Counted from the stretch's first letter, positions 10,453 through 22,654 are shown. The stretch is 64,000 bases of DNA from Pinus tabuliformis (GCA_031772625.1 CM062810.1:454403731-454467730); one strand, 5' to 3'. Numbers and translations are program-made. Notes: a model not told the origin generated them from the letters alone.

Positions 10453-13124
10453 ATGCACCTGACCTCAAAAGGAACCTAGTGTCCATCTTGGCAATGGAAG
10501 ACAGAGGCTACAAGATAACCTTTAGCAATGGCAAGGTATGTATATGGAAAAATAATGTTAAAGATGACTTTACTCTTGGGTTTAGTGTTGATTCATTATA
10601 TCAGGTCGATGGAAGTCCGCTAGGTGTCATGTCTTGTGACAGAACTCTTTAGTCCGAACTTTGGCATCAGAGGTCTGCCCACCTTCATTACAAAGCTCTA
10701 CCCGATGTAAGACAGATGGTAACAGGGATGCCCGAATTCCAAGTAGAGAAAGAAGGTGTATGTCTGGGATGTGCCAAAGGAAAGCTCAAAAGGGGACCAT
10801 TCCCCTCAAGCCAAAGCAAGACCTCTGATATATTATAATTGGTTCACTCAGGCATACCTGAGGTTGGCATTAAGAGGGAGACTACTACACCACATACTCC
10901 TGAGTAGAATGGTGTGGTGGGAAGGAAGAATCGCACAATTATGGAAGCTATCCGGGCCATGCTACATGATCAAAGTCTTCCTAAGTTCCTATGGGTTGAA
11001 GCTGCAAACACTGCCGTATATGTACAAAATCAATGCCCTCATCAAGCATTCGGTTCCAAGACTCCTGAAGAAAAATTCACCGGTAAGAAACCTGATGCTT
11101 CTCATTTTAAAATTTTTGGAAGCCCTGTATACTTTCATGTGCCGAAAGAGAAAAGAAATAAATTGGGAGCATCTGGAAAGAAGGGAATTTTCATGGGCTA
11201 TGGTGAAAATACTAAATGCTATAGAATCTATGTAGCCGATCAAAGGGAAGTCATAATTAGTCATGATGTCACCTTTGACGAAGATATGGCTCTCAGCAAG
11301 GTGATCAATCTTTCGACTTTGGGGAGCTCTCAAGAAGCCGACACCAGGGAACCGAAAGAAAAGGATGATGAATCAATGCTTGATGTAGAAGAACCCATGG
11401 ATCCGATTGATCCTCCTCCATATGAGCCTTCCTCTTCTAGGAAGAAGCCTTCATGGCTTAAGGGGTTACTTGATGATGCTGAAGGACATGCTGCACCCCG
11501 AGGAACCTTTTGTGAAAGTAAGAAACCTAATAGGTATCAAGGATACCTAACCATCATGAGCACGATCATACAAAATGAGCCTTCGTCATTCTCAGATGCC
11601 GTCAAGCATCAAGTATGGAGGGATGCTATGACCGAAGAATATGAGTCTATCATAAAGAATGATGTTTGGGAAGTAGTTCCCAGACCCCAGGACAAGACTG
11701 TTGTTACTTCCAAATCGCTTTACAAGATAAAGCATGTAGCAGATGGAAGCACGGAAAAGTATAAGCTTCGTTTTGTTGCTCGAGGTTTCTCCCAAAAGGA
11801 AGGTATAGACTATGATGAGATATTTGCACCTGTTGCCAGATATACGACCATCCGCTCGATCATAGCCTTTGTCGCTTCACAAGGATGGAACCTACATCAT
11901 ATGGATGTCAAGACTGCGTTCTTGCATGGCTCGATCAAAGAAGAGGTCTACGTGGAGCAACCTGAAGGATTTGAGATTTATGATCGAAAATCTCATCTAT
12001 GCAGGTTGAGGAAAGCTCTCTATGGGCTGAAGCAAGCACCCTGAGCATGGTATGAGAGGATCAATAGCTACTTGATGAAGCTGGGATTCACTAGGAGTGA
12101 AGCTGATCCTAACCTTTACTTTAAGGTTGAAGATGAAAAGCCTCTCATACTGGCGTTGTATGTGGGTGACCTCATTCTAACAGGTGCAGACCCTCTCATT
12201 CACAAATGTAAGAGGGAGCTGGCCTCTGAATTTGAAATGAAAGACCTAGGACTGATGCACTACTTCCTAGGACTTGAAGTGTGGCAAAAGCCAGGAGAAA
12301 TTTTCCTATCTCAAGGAAAATATGTGGTGAAGATATTGGAAAGATTCGGAATGGTGGACTGCAAGCCTGTAACTAATCCGATGGAGCTTGACTTCAAGAA
12401 GTTAAGCGGTAGTGCTGCTGGACCTGTTTTACGAAATGCTACCGAGTATCGGCAACTCGTTGGAGCATTAATGTTCTTAGTGAACTCCCATATAGATATA
12501 TGCTTTGTAGTCAACACGTTGAGCCAGCATATGGTTGAACCCCACCACATACACTAGATTGGTGCCAAGAATCTGCTGAGATATCTTCGTGGCACTATCA
12601 CTTATGGGTTAAGATACATTGCCAGAGATGTAAGACTATTTGGATACAAAGATGCTAACTGGGCAGGCAATGTGGAGGACCGTAAGAGCACTTTCGGGTG
12701 TTGTTTCTCCTTGGGATCTGCTTCGATATCCTGGATGAGCAGGAAACAAAAGTTGGTGGCTTTGAGCACCGCCAAAGCAGAGTATATTGCTGCTAGCATG
12801 GCTTCTTGTGAGGCAGTTTGGTTGCGAAAGCTCTTCAGTGAGTTGTTTGGATTCACATTGGATACCACTGTGATCCTTTCTGACAACCAAAGTTGGATTC
12901 GTTTGTCAGAGAATCCCATATTCCATGATCGCTCCAAGCATATTGATATCAGATACCATTATATTCAAGATATGGTGCAACGGGGAGCTATAAGGCTCCA
13001 TCATATCGGTACAGATGAACAAGTCGCCGACATTCTGACAAAACCGCTTGGGAAAGTAAAATTTTTGACTTTCCATGAACAACTTGGAGTCGTTCAAAGA
13101 CCCTCCAATGAGGGTCATGTATGA
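10443..13124 (+). pseudogene. pol: Copia pol remnant: integrase ends, reverse transcriptase, RNase H
   Basis: The pol frame restarts at 10443 (DVLNAPDLKRNLVSIL), the tail of the protease region, so the protease catalytic Asp-Ser-Gly is missing. The GAG pre-integrase zinc motif follows, up to CAKGKLKRGPFPSS. The text then jumps from VHSGIPE to GIKRETTTPHTPEQNGV (about 10850), so roughly 100 residues of the integrase core, with its acidic residues, are gone. The remaining conserved Glu site reads NGVVGRKNR, with Gly in place of Glu. Reverse transcriptase follows (from about 11620; DVKTAFLHG, LYGLKQAP). Its catalytic loop at about 12160 is YVGDL instead of YVDDL. RNase H ends the ORF (ADILTKPL, 13025-13045). 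In-frame stops lie at 12042-12044 (TGA) and 12555-12557 (TAG). Confidence 0.9.
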
Positions 13125-13241
13125 TGCGTTGAGCTCTGAGAGCTCCAGGGGGGTGCGGGGTGCTTCTTGGAGCAACATATGACCACAGGATTATTCATTA
13201 TCCGCTGGTGGTATACATATACACCCCGTGGTGACATTGTA

Positions 13242-13460
13242 GCAGGATTGATGTGTTCTCCTGTGAGGTATGGATTGATGTGTTCTCCATGGCAATTGTA
13301 GCAGGATTGATGTGTTCTCCTGTGAGGCCTGGATTGATGTGTTCTCCATGGCAATTGTAGCAGGATTGATGTGTTCTCCTGTGAGGCCTGGATTGATGTG
13401 TTCTCCATGGCAATTGTAGCAGGATTGATGTGTTCTCCTGTGAGGACAGGATTGATTAGT
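13242..13460 (+). repeat. 59-bp tandem repeat in the Copia-1 3' non-coding region
   Basis: Units begin GCAGGATTGATGTG at 13242, 13301, 13360 and 13419, spaced exactly 59 bp. The fourth is partial. Each unit holds two copies of the sub-motif GGATTGATGTGTTCTCC, so the array is a repeat of a repeat. Minus-strand frames through it only translate the repeat. Confidence 0.95.
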
Positions 13461-13659
13461 TCTCCTGTCGAGGCATCCTACCCATGCAGTCTGGGACTCA
13501 TGGGAAGTACCTCTCATCTGATCAATGAGCAGGGAAATGAAGTTAGGGACCATAGTAGTACCGATGGACGCATCGTTTTAACTACCATACTCCCTACACT
13601 AGGATGACCTCCATTGATCTGGGATCAATGATACTAGTCTGGGACCAGTGGTAGGAGTT

Positions 13660-13880
13660 GTACCATACTATGACGCTGACTTCGGGTTGGTTGAGACTGG
13701 TCTGGGATCAGTGGTACATACTCTGGGACTGACTTTGAGTCAGTGGAGGATGATATTGGTCCGGGACCATTGGAGTTGGACTCACAATGACGTTGACTTT
13801 GGGTTGGTTGAGACTGGTCTGGGACCAGTGGTACATACTCTGAGACTGACTTTGAGTCAGTATGATACATCCTCAATCAT
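13660..13880 (+). repeat. About 119-bp diverged tandem repeat in the Copia-1 3' region
   Basis: Two units, beginning ATGACGCTGACTTCGGG near 13670 and ATGACGTTGACTTTGGG near 13788. Both continue through GGTTGGTTGAGACTGGTCTG, AGTGGTACATACTCTG and GACTGACTTTGAGTCAGT. Shorter GTCTGGGACCAGTGG echoes lie just upstream (13636-13655). The sequence is non-coding. Confidence 0.8.
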
Positions 13881-14100
13881 TTCTTCTTCTTCATAATTCA
13901 GACAAAAGCAGAGTAGAACAAAACAATGCAAGAGCAGAGCATAACAGAACAGTATAGATCAATGCAGGGTAGAACAAGACAAAGAAGAACAGGAAAAATT
14001 AGAGCAGAGCAGGGCAAGGGTCAGACTGTACAAGGCAGTGCATTTGATGGATGAATAGTAACGACCGATAGACACATTGCAAATGAAGTTCTCCATGGTT

Positions 14101-14109
14101 GAGAGGGAG
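14101..14109 (+). other. Polypurine tract of Copia-1
   Basis: GAGAGGGAG abuts the 3' LTR start TGTTAAAA. It is the expected primer site for plus-strand DNA synthesis. Confidence 0.85.
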
Positions 14110-15347
14110 TGTTAAAATTGGCAACCAGGGAAAAACTTTATGTGGGTCATCTTATTCATGGTTGATAATATTTTTATTAGATTCCTCTCGTCGAGAGGTG
14201 TAGGATTGATATGAAGATCATCCGATTCCAATAAGTATTCATGGAGATATAAATTTATTTTGATTATGGAATTATTATCAAGCCAACCTACAACTCATGT
14301 AGGCTCAGAAGCCAACCAGTCGCATCTATCCACCCACCAACGTTGTGTATAAATATAAGATGACTTTTCCTCATTTGTACTCACTCATCTCATTACATCT
14401 CTCTCTCTGCTGTGCAGATATGAGTCTCTTCTCTACTACGTTGAAATGGGTCTCTCTCTCTCACACATGTGAAGCCGGAAGCTGTTGAATTTGAAGCTGC
14501 AACTGCAGAAGTAAAGATTGACTTGCATGGCCTAGAAGATCTCCTCATTTGCGCTACACTGTAGGTTCATCTGAACCTCCTTTGAAAGCCGCAACTTTTG
14601 GTGGTGGAATGAAGTCAATCCGACGAACGGTTTGCAAGATATCGACTGCCCTAGTTTGAAGCCGGAAACTGCTGAAACTGAAGCTGCAACTGCAGAAGTA
14701 AAGATTGACTTGCGTGGCCTAGAAGATCTCCTCATCTGAACTACGCTGTAGGTTCATCTGAACCTCCTTTTAAAGTCGCAACTTTTGGTGGTGGAATGAA
14801 GTCAATCCGACGAACGGTTTGCAAGATATCAACTACCCTAGTTTGAAGCCAGAAACTGCTGAAACTGAAGCTGCAACAACAAAAGTAAAGATTGACTTGC
14901 GTGGCCTAGAAGATCTCCTCATCTGAACTACACTGTAGGTTCATCTTAACCTCCTCTAGAAGCCGAAACTTTTGGTGGTGGAATGAAGTCAATCCGACTG
15001 TCGGTTTGTGAGATATGGTCTGCCCTAGTTTGATAATGAAGCCACTAATGCTGATGCTACTAATCTAGGGTTTGCTACTGCTGATATGAATCAGATTTAT
15101 TGTACTATTTCTCTCTGCTGAATTATTGAAGATAGAAGAAGATTTGATCAAAGGGTTTCCCCACACATTGTGGGGTTTGTCCCTGGCTAGCTGCCACATC
15201 TTGTGTCTCTTGTCTTGGCTTGTTTTCTATCGATCGTTTAATGTTCTATCTGCACTTTACTTTATGTACATGTGATTGCTAATTGGTGGAATATAATAAG
15301 AAAAAGAAGTAAATTGTTATAAGCATAGAACATACTATAACTTAACA
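14110..15347 (+). repeat. 3' LTR of Copia-1
   Basis: It is 1238 bp and pairs with 8227-9466. It carries the TATA box copy at 14348-14355 and the 187-bp tandem array from 14471. It ends TTAACA at 15347 and is followed by the target duplication CCATT. Confidence 0.95.
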
Positions 15348-15352
15348 CCATT

Positions 15353-18300
15353 GTTACTGTCATTTTGAGTAATTATTTTAATGTCAACACCTAGGATTGC
15401 TAGCAACGCTAACCCTGAATGTACTTTCCTAGGCACCCCACAAAAGAAGGAATAGTAGGTTGGCACCCATCAGTTTTAACAGCAAAATTTCGACTTCTTG
15501 GATAAAACAAGACCCTTTAAAAACTATTTTTCTCACTATCATTAATTTCATTTCTCAGAACAAAGACCATTTCCTCTTCAAGATTGGACCATTGAGTGTA
15601 CTGATATACATAAAGGTTGCTTGGTCAATTGGCACTTGAAACAAGTTTGAATTTATTGATCATATCTATAAATGAACCCTCCTTTTTCCATATGCCTATA
15701 ATAATGCTTCGAGACAACTCATTTTCTTTGGGATAAGAACTTGAATCAACATGTATTTCACCACTTTGTAGATATTTTTCACCAGTGAAATATATATTCT
15801 TATGGTTCAATACATTGAATTATAATGAAGACATTACAAAGAAAATGCACGAGTTCAAGAAAGGAAGCATGTGCACATGAGAAGCTTCTAAGCAGATTTT
15901 CTACCATCATTTCTCAATCAAAAAATTCATTGGTTCTTTGTTTGGTTGTACGATGTAAGAAGCCACATGATGAGTAGACATAATACGCAACCAATATCAT
16001 TTTTGGAGAAACACTATCTCTGGATGATCATAAACACCAACATTGACATCAATAACCTTTCTCTCCCAACACCAGTCATCATCTCAATCTAACAAATTAG
16101 ATGAAGGTCCATGTTTTACCTCAAGACATAATCCACTAGGTAGAACTTTATCAAATATGAAGTCAGTGCTCTCATTTGTTAAAATTAAAGAGTTAAGCTT
16201 GTATTGACCTAGAGTTCAACGACTAGAGAAGAAGTGATATAGAAACTGAGGAGTCACATCCTTCCTTGCATATCATTGATCCACGAATATCAACAAGGGC
16301 TTTTATAAATTCAATGGTAAACATTGGTCTAGTTACTATCACATCAATATGTGATGGTGACAATTGAAGACCAGAATCATGTTATGTTGTTGTGGTCAGT
16401 GGGGATATTCGATATTAACATGGTTGAACCTTAAAGCAAAAGTTTCCCATATCATCAATCCTCTTTAGTTGAGGCTTAAAATTTTCTGGCCCATGTGTCA
16501 AGCTAACTTGATGCTTGCCATAATATCCATTTGTCACTAATTTTAGGGAACCACAAATATTATAATGTTTTTCTTCTATATTTGGGATTGAAGCCATGTT
16601 TGGAACAACCATGAAATTCTCCAAAGTGCTAAACTCAAAGTGATCCTTCTTAGCCTTGATTGTGTAGTGTGTTGATGTTGCATGATCAAGTTTGTAATAT
16701 CTTTGGACATGTGTTGTAGCTCTTTCTCGTCGATCAACTAATATATTAACACCTTCAAAAGAGACTCCTTCAGAAGTCACCACAAGTCTTCCAACTGAGA
16801 AACCTGTGACCTAAAATGGATGAGATATATTAACATAAATGTGCTCAACAAGAACCTATATAGATGGAAGTGAAACATCAAATATTTTATTCTCACCCTT
16901 GTAGAATGGCAACAAACTTTACTTTCCACATGGAATAAAATTAAAATAAAACTTTACATATGCATCAGATATTGCATGACAAAGCGCTTTTTTTGGTCAA
17001 AGAGCTTCTTTGAGGTCACTTCACCTCATGGACATCATCTGAATAAAGGTATACATAAGCACCTAAAATAGGGTTACCCTAAGAAGCAACTAAGCCATCC
17101 ATATCATAGCTTGGGACATAGAAGATTTCATCTAATACTAGATTTCAAAAGCCCAACTCCATCTCTAGAGAGCCTCTTTGGAAAATTGTTAAGAGAACAT
17201 GAGAATCACGTATTTGAAGGAGAATATTATAGAAAATATATTGTATAAACCACAATAATTGTACCTCATGCATAGCACCATCCTAGCTAGGATCGACATT
17301 AGGTGTGACCTTGTATCTTCTTCCTCTATTTAACAATTGGCTCATAGAGCCCTCTCTTTCCACTTCTTCATGTTTTATTTCATGGAGGGCTACCGTGTCC
17401 TTTGGACACTCATCCTCAAGGAATCTCCAAACTTATTCTGCATATCAAATGAAGGCAAGGAGAGAAAAATATAAGGCCTTTCATTTTTGAAAAAAAATTG
17501 TAGTGGGATTTCATATGACCGGATATTTGTATACTGCTCGAGGATTGACGAAGGTTATGTATTCATGATGGGAAGGAACCAATCTATATTTCCTTGAAGT
17601 AATATTTGTAAATGTGTAACTACCTCCTTGTGACATAAACGCATCATTAATGAGATCATCGCTAGTGGAAATGAGGTCAACATTCACATTGTCACAACCT
17701 CCATTTATAAATGGACAACTTTCTGCTCCAACAACCCCCATCACTCTCCCAGAAATAGTGAACCTAGTGAAGTGCAAAATTATGTATTCATGGCCATTGC
17801 AATGATTGTGACCCAGTGATACCGATTCACACATTTAATATATATTCACCAAGTCAGGGAATATGAATATTTCTGATGTAATGTTTCCACTCGATAATCT
17901 TAACATCAAATCCAAAACTGTCTCGTTCACCTTCACAACAAATCTGAAGCTGTCTCATTTAGGTATGACCTTGTGTCTTTTTCCTCTATTTAACAATTGG
18001 CTCACAGAGCTTTCTATTTCCACTTCTTCACATTTTTATTTCGTGGAGGGCTACTGTGTCCTCTGGATACTCATCCTTAAGGAATATCCAAACTTTTTTT
18101 TGCATATCAAGTGAAGGCAAAGAGAGAAAAATGTCATGGACTTTCATTTTTTTTAAAAGATGTAGTGGGATTTGATATGACCTGATATTCTTATACTACT
18201 TGAGGATTGACGACGTTTAAGTATTCATGATGGGAAGCAACTAGCCTATATTTTCTTGCAGTAATATTTGTAAACATAAGGCTACCTCCCTGCGACATAA

Positions 18301-19940
18301 AGAAATCATTAATGAGATCATTGCTGGTGGAAAGGAATTCAGTGTTCACATTTGCACAACCTCCATTTATATCTGGACAACTTTTTGCCACAATGACCAC
18401 CATCACTCTCCTAGAAATAGTGAACCCAGTGAAGTGAAAATTGATGTCTTCATGGCCACTGCAATTATTGTGATCCATTGATATATATTCATCCATTTAA
18501 GATATATTCACTAAGTCAGGGAATATGAATATTTCCGATGTAATTTTTCAACTTGATAATCTTAACATCAAATCAAAAACTGTCTCATTCACCTTCACAT
18601 CAACTCTAAAACTATCTCATTTAGGTATGACAATATATCATCTTCCTTTGTTTAACAATTGGCTCACAGAGCCTGCTCTTTCCACTTCTCCACGTTTGAT
18701 TTCATGGAGGGCTACTATGTCCTCTCGGCACTCATCCTTAAGGAATCTCCATACTTATTTTGTGTACCAAATGAAGGAAAAGAGAGAAAAATATCATGGC
18801 CTTTCATTTTTGAAAAAAAATGTAGTCAGATTTGATATGATCTGATATTTGTATATTGCTCAAGGACTAATGAAGTTTATGAATTCGTGATGGGAAGCAA
18901 CCAGCCTATATTTCCTTGGAGTAATATTTGTAAATGTGTAACCGTCTCCCTGTGACATAAACACATCATTAATGAGATCATTTTTGGTGGAAATGAGTTC
19001 AACGTTCACATTGGCATGACCTCCATTTATATCTAGAAAACTTTATGCTCCAACAGCTCCCATCACTCTCCCAGAAATAGTGAACCGAATGAAGTGAAAA
19101 TTGATGTTTTCATGGCCACTGCAATGATTGTGATTGATGAATATATTCACCCATTTAAGATATATTCACCAGTTAAGGGAATACAAATATTTCTGATGTA
19201 ATTTTTCCACTCTATAATCTTAACATCAAATCCAAAATTGTCTCATTCACCTTCCCATCAAAACTGAAATGGTCTCATTTAGGTATGACCTTGTATCTTC
19301 TTCCTCTGTTTAACAATTGGCTCACAAAGCCCACTCTTTCCACTTCTTCAGGTTTGATTTCGTGGAGGGCCACTGTGTCCTCTAGACACTCATCCTTAAG
19401 GAATCTCCAAACTTATTATGCGTATCAAATGAAGGCAAAGAGAAAAAAATATCATGGCCTTTCATTTTTGAAAAAAAATGTAGTGGGATTTGATATGACT
19501 TGATATTTTTATACTACTTGAGGATTGATGAAGTTTATGTATTCATGATGTGAAGCAACCAACCTATATTTCCTTGGAGTTTGTAAACATGTAACTACCT
19601 CCTTGGGATGTAAAGACATCATTAATGAGATAATTGCTGGTGGAAATGAGTTAAACATTCACATTGGTACGACCTCCATTTATATTTGGAAAACATTCTG
19701 CTCCAACAACCCCCATCACTCTCCCAGAAATAGTGAACCCGGTGAAGTGAAAATTGATGTCTTCATGGCCATTGCAACAATTGTGATCCACTGATACATA
19801 TTCACCCATTTAAGATATATTCATCAAGTCATGGAATATGAATATTTCGGATGTAATTTTTCCACTCGATAATCTTAACACCAAATACAAAACTATCTCG
19901 TTCACCTTCACATGAAATCTGAAACTGTCACGTTCATCTT
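15353..19940 (-). pseudogene. Nodal modulator (NOMO)-like pseudogene, main part
   Basis: On the minus strand, blocks match plant NOMO (the Arabidopsis carbohydrate-binding-like-fold protein, from memory) in order. From high to low coordinate: DINFHFTGFTIS domain copies (19805-17511); GNPILGAYVYLYSDDV (about 17080-17030); KALCHAISDA and YKGENKIFDVSLPS (about 16990-16860); then an open block at 16783-16415 reading VSFEGVNILVDRR, YYKLDHATSTHYTI, FMVVPNMASIPNIEEKHYNI and VSLTHGPENFKPQLKRIDD. Further on are SMICKEGCDSSVS (about 16270), WCWERKVIDVNVG (about 16060), IYFTGEKYLQSGEIHVDSSS (15790-15730), TQWSNLEEEMVFVLR (about 15580) and TDGCQPTIPSFVG (about 15450). From about 17100 down to 15353 the match runs on without obvious introns. 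Many stops and frameshifts rule out a working gene. The sequence continues at 8226 beyond the Copia insertion. Confidence 0.8.
17301..19940 (-). repeat. Four-copy 660-bp tandem array carrying a NOMO domain
   Basis: Plus-strand anchors AGGT(A/G)TGAC occur at 17301, 17961, 18623 and 19281, so units are 660, 662, 658 and about 660 bp. Each unit on the minus strand holds one NOMO beta-sandwich domain (INFHFTGFTIS, then GGCANVN, SQGGS and KYRLVASHHEY) plus about 340 bp of flanking sequence. That flank also reads as partly open (VALHEIKPEEVER, SQLLNRGRRYKVIP) but is not recognised. The domain frame is open in the unit at 17511-17834 and in the unit at 18191-18496. It is broken in the other two. The copies have diverged by point changes and small indels, so the expansion is old. 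Confidence 0.9.
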
Positions 19941-22654
19941 CAGAGAGCTCTTGAAACAATTTTTCAAAATTGTATCGAATCTGCGCAAATATGATGCTTG
20001 ATTACCAATCAAAATGTTTAAAACAATACAACACCAACAAATTTGTATTTCATCTCCATTTCAGATAATTCACTTTCCTTCATAGAATGCATATGGCTCG
20101 TAGATATTTTCCAGGTGCTTCAATTGTTGTAAAATATATTTTGTAGATGATCCTAATATATGATCTCAATAACCCCACTATCTACAATATGACTATTAGT
20201 TTACAATGATTCATTTTATGTATTTTTTTTTATAATTATGGTGAATCAATAATTCTTTAGATTAAATAATGAATCTACTCCTTAAACAAACGTTTTATGT
20301 AGAAATTATACGCAAAGTAAAATTTAATGAGTAAATTTATAACTTTAAAAATTCCACTTATATTCATCAAAATTTCAAGTAAGAAGTGTAAAGAGCGTGC
20401 CCATAATTCTCATCTATTAACAAATTTCAATTGCTTGAATAAGTTTACTGAGTTTCTTTTGCGATCAATGTAGGGATTTCATTTAAAATGTTCAAATATT
20501 ATTTTTAAAAATTCTTGAATTGTTATGGGTTTTACCACCAAAGAAGCAACCTAATAAACCTTTAGGCCATGCTTTCCTCCATGTTTGTCCATGGCTTCTA
20601 AAGTTGGATTCACAACCATGTCTGTTGATATCTCCAACTTGCACTTGAGTTCAACCAAGGAAAATAAGACATTTTAGAGAGAAAAGACAATGGTTTTTTG
20701 GGTCGAACTTTTGAATACACATATGGAAGATATCATCTCTCAAAATAAATAAATAAATGTAGAGAAGCTCCACAAAAATCAAATAAAAATGATTTAAATA
20801 ATTAGAAAATGTGAAATTTAAGTTTATAACCATCCACTCTCATCTTCCATATATAGATGAAAAACGTAATCTAATAAAAAAAGTAATATGGAAATACTCC
20901 ATAAAATCTATAATTGATTACAAAATTCTTTTTCATACTTTGTTAATAGTTACTCATAAGATCTAGCACAGTATCTGGATGGGCCAAGAAGCAAGATAGT
21001 TGACCTCTGCTATAGTGCGTAATGATTGGATCAATCATTCTGGAAGAATATTTGATTTAGCTCAACAACAATGTGAGATTAATCCAACATCCGATCACAA
21101 GGTTTCCTCAACTTTGTCCAAGAGCAACTTTCCATGAAACCTTAGCATCCATTGATTCGTCTGCAGCAGTTCGAATTGCCAGACATGTAACCAACATCTG
21201 AAGCACCCACCATGTCTCCATTACAATTGCATATCCCTTTCTCTAGTTCGCTACTTCAATGTTGATAAAATATGAAATCACTCTGATTTTTGAGATGACA
21301 GCTTTCAGGGGCACCAAACACATGGATCTACTGAAGATGTGGATCAATTTTATCCTCCCAGAGATTTGAGTAGATGTTACCTTGCTAGAAACAATGGCAG
21401 ATGTAAAACAATGCTTTTACATTGCCAATTATCAAGGCAAGATGATCTATAACCCCGACGGTTTAAATTTGCGGCAATTTAAATTATTAAATTATTAAGT
21501 TTTTTGTAATTCAAAGTTTAACTAAAATAATAACAAATCTCTTTACTCTCTTTGAAAATAGAAACCAACTTTTCATTCAAATAATATTATTTTAACTTTC
21601 AATTAATTGAAATTTATTTTATTTTAATTAATATAAAATTGTTTTTAGTTATTTATATGTATTTTTCAAAGTTATTTGTAACTTCAGATTAAAAAACTAA
21701 ACATGTAAACTTAAATGTAAATGTAAAAATAAGCGTAAAAGTTAATATTTAACATTTAACATTGCTAATCTAATCTGGGCCCTATTTAGAAATCAATCTA
21801 ATTATTATTATGTATAAACACAACATAAATTTAAAATATAAAGAGGTTTAGGAATAATAAAAAAAAAGAGCTATTGTAAATAAATAAAAATATAAATAAA
21901 CCACATTGTAAATAGAGAGGACCTTTTTTTTTTATATATTTACTCCAAAGGTATGGTAAATAAAGAATATTTTAAATAAACTAGAGGTATGGTAAATAAA
22001 TAAAACCTCTTTCTATCTTTACTCCATTGACCTATTTATATTTATGAAAACTCAAAAAATAGTTTTTATTTAGGTGGATTTGGTGGGACACATAATTATT
22101 ATTACCATGGGCCAATTACCATATTACCATATTTATAAATAGGTGTGATAAATAAATAAATATAAAAGAGGTATAAATATGTATGGTAAATAAATAAAAA
22201 CATATCAAATAAGATTAAAAATCACCATCTAATTATATACCAAGCATATAGGCCAAACACAATTTTAAATAAAGGAAATATGATAAATAAATATAAATAT
22301 AAATAAACAAGAGGTATGGTAAATAAATAAATCCTCTTTTTGTATTTGCTCCATAAACCTCTTTATACTTGTTCACACGCAAAAGATAGGTTTTATTTAG
22401 GTGAAGCCTTTGGGAAAAATACCCTGGGCCAAATTATTAATAATACCATGCAAAAAATACTATTAACCATAATATTACTATTAAAAGATTATTATTATTA
22501 TCATTAAATCTAATAGTCATATTAATATATCATAATATTGATATTATTAAATATAATAACTTTGTTTTAATCCAATATCAATTTTGTTATATTATAATAT
22601 ATATTAATATATCATGATATATATTAACTCTATATATATGGGAGTTAAGAGCAA
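19941..22654. other. AT-rich region, no gene recognised; diverged direct repeats
   Basis: Two direct repeats of about 120 bp lie near 21988-22090 and 22313-22410. Both start GGTATGGTAAATAAATAAA, contain CCTCTTT and a TTTATTTAGGTG block, and are about 325 bp apart. A partial third copy is near 21945-21965. Two minus-strand stretches look coding-like but unrecognised: near 20660-20540 (VELKCKLEISTDMVVNPTLE) and near 21400-21090. They could be further exons of the NOMO locus or another gene. Confidence 0.45.

Larger units (their letters stand above)
8227..15347 (+). mobile_element. Ty1/copia LTR retrotransposon (Copia-1), complete ends, internally deleted
   Basis: The element has two LTRs (8227-9466, 14110-15347) that start TG and end CA. 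It has a primer-binding site matching initiator Met tRNA, a polypurine tract, and a perfect 5-bp target duplication CCATT at 8222-8226 and 15348-15352. The order of remaining domains (gag, integrase remnant, reverse transcriptase, RNase H) is that of copia. The protease active site and most of the integrase catalytic core are deleted, and two stops and a substituted RT active-site residue add to the damage. The first 240 bp of the two LTRs differ at about a dozen positions by eye, mostly transitions, so the insertion is not recent. It sits inside an exon of the NOMO pseudogene. Confidence 0.95.

Noticed and set aside
10756..11235. A 159-codon frame overlapping Copia-1 integrase
   Set aside because: It is in a different frame from the recognisable pol sequence and has no domain.
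13242..13460. Regular repeats suggestive of a CRISPR array
   Set aside because: The repeats are contiguous without unique spacers, and the DNA is from a plant.
13115..13553. Repetitive minus-strand frames (THQSRPHRR and similar)
   Set aside because: They only translate the 59-bp tandem repeat in the Copia-1 3' region.
17305..17490. Plus-strand frames repeated four times (FNNWL, SWRAT), at 17305, 17863, 18525 and 19285
   Set aside because: They are antisense to the NOMO repeat units. Their repetition is explained by the 660-bp array.
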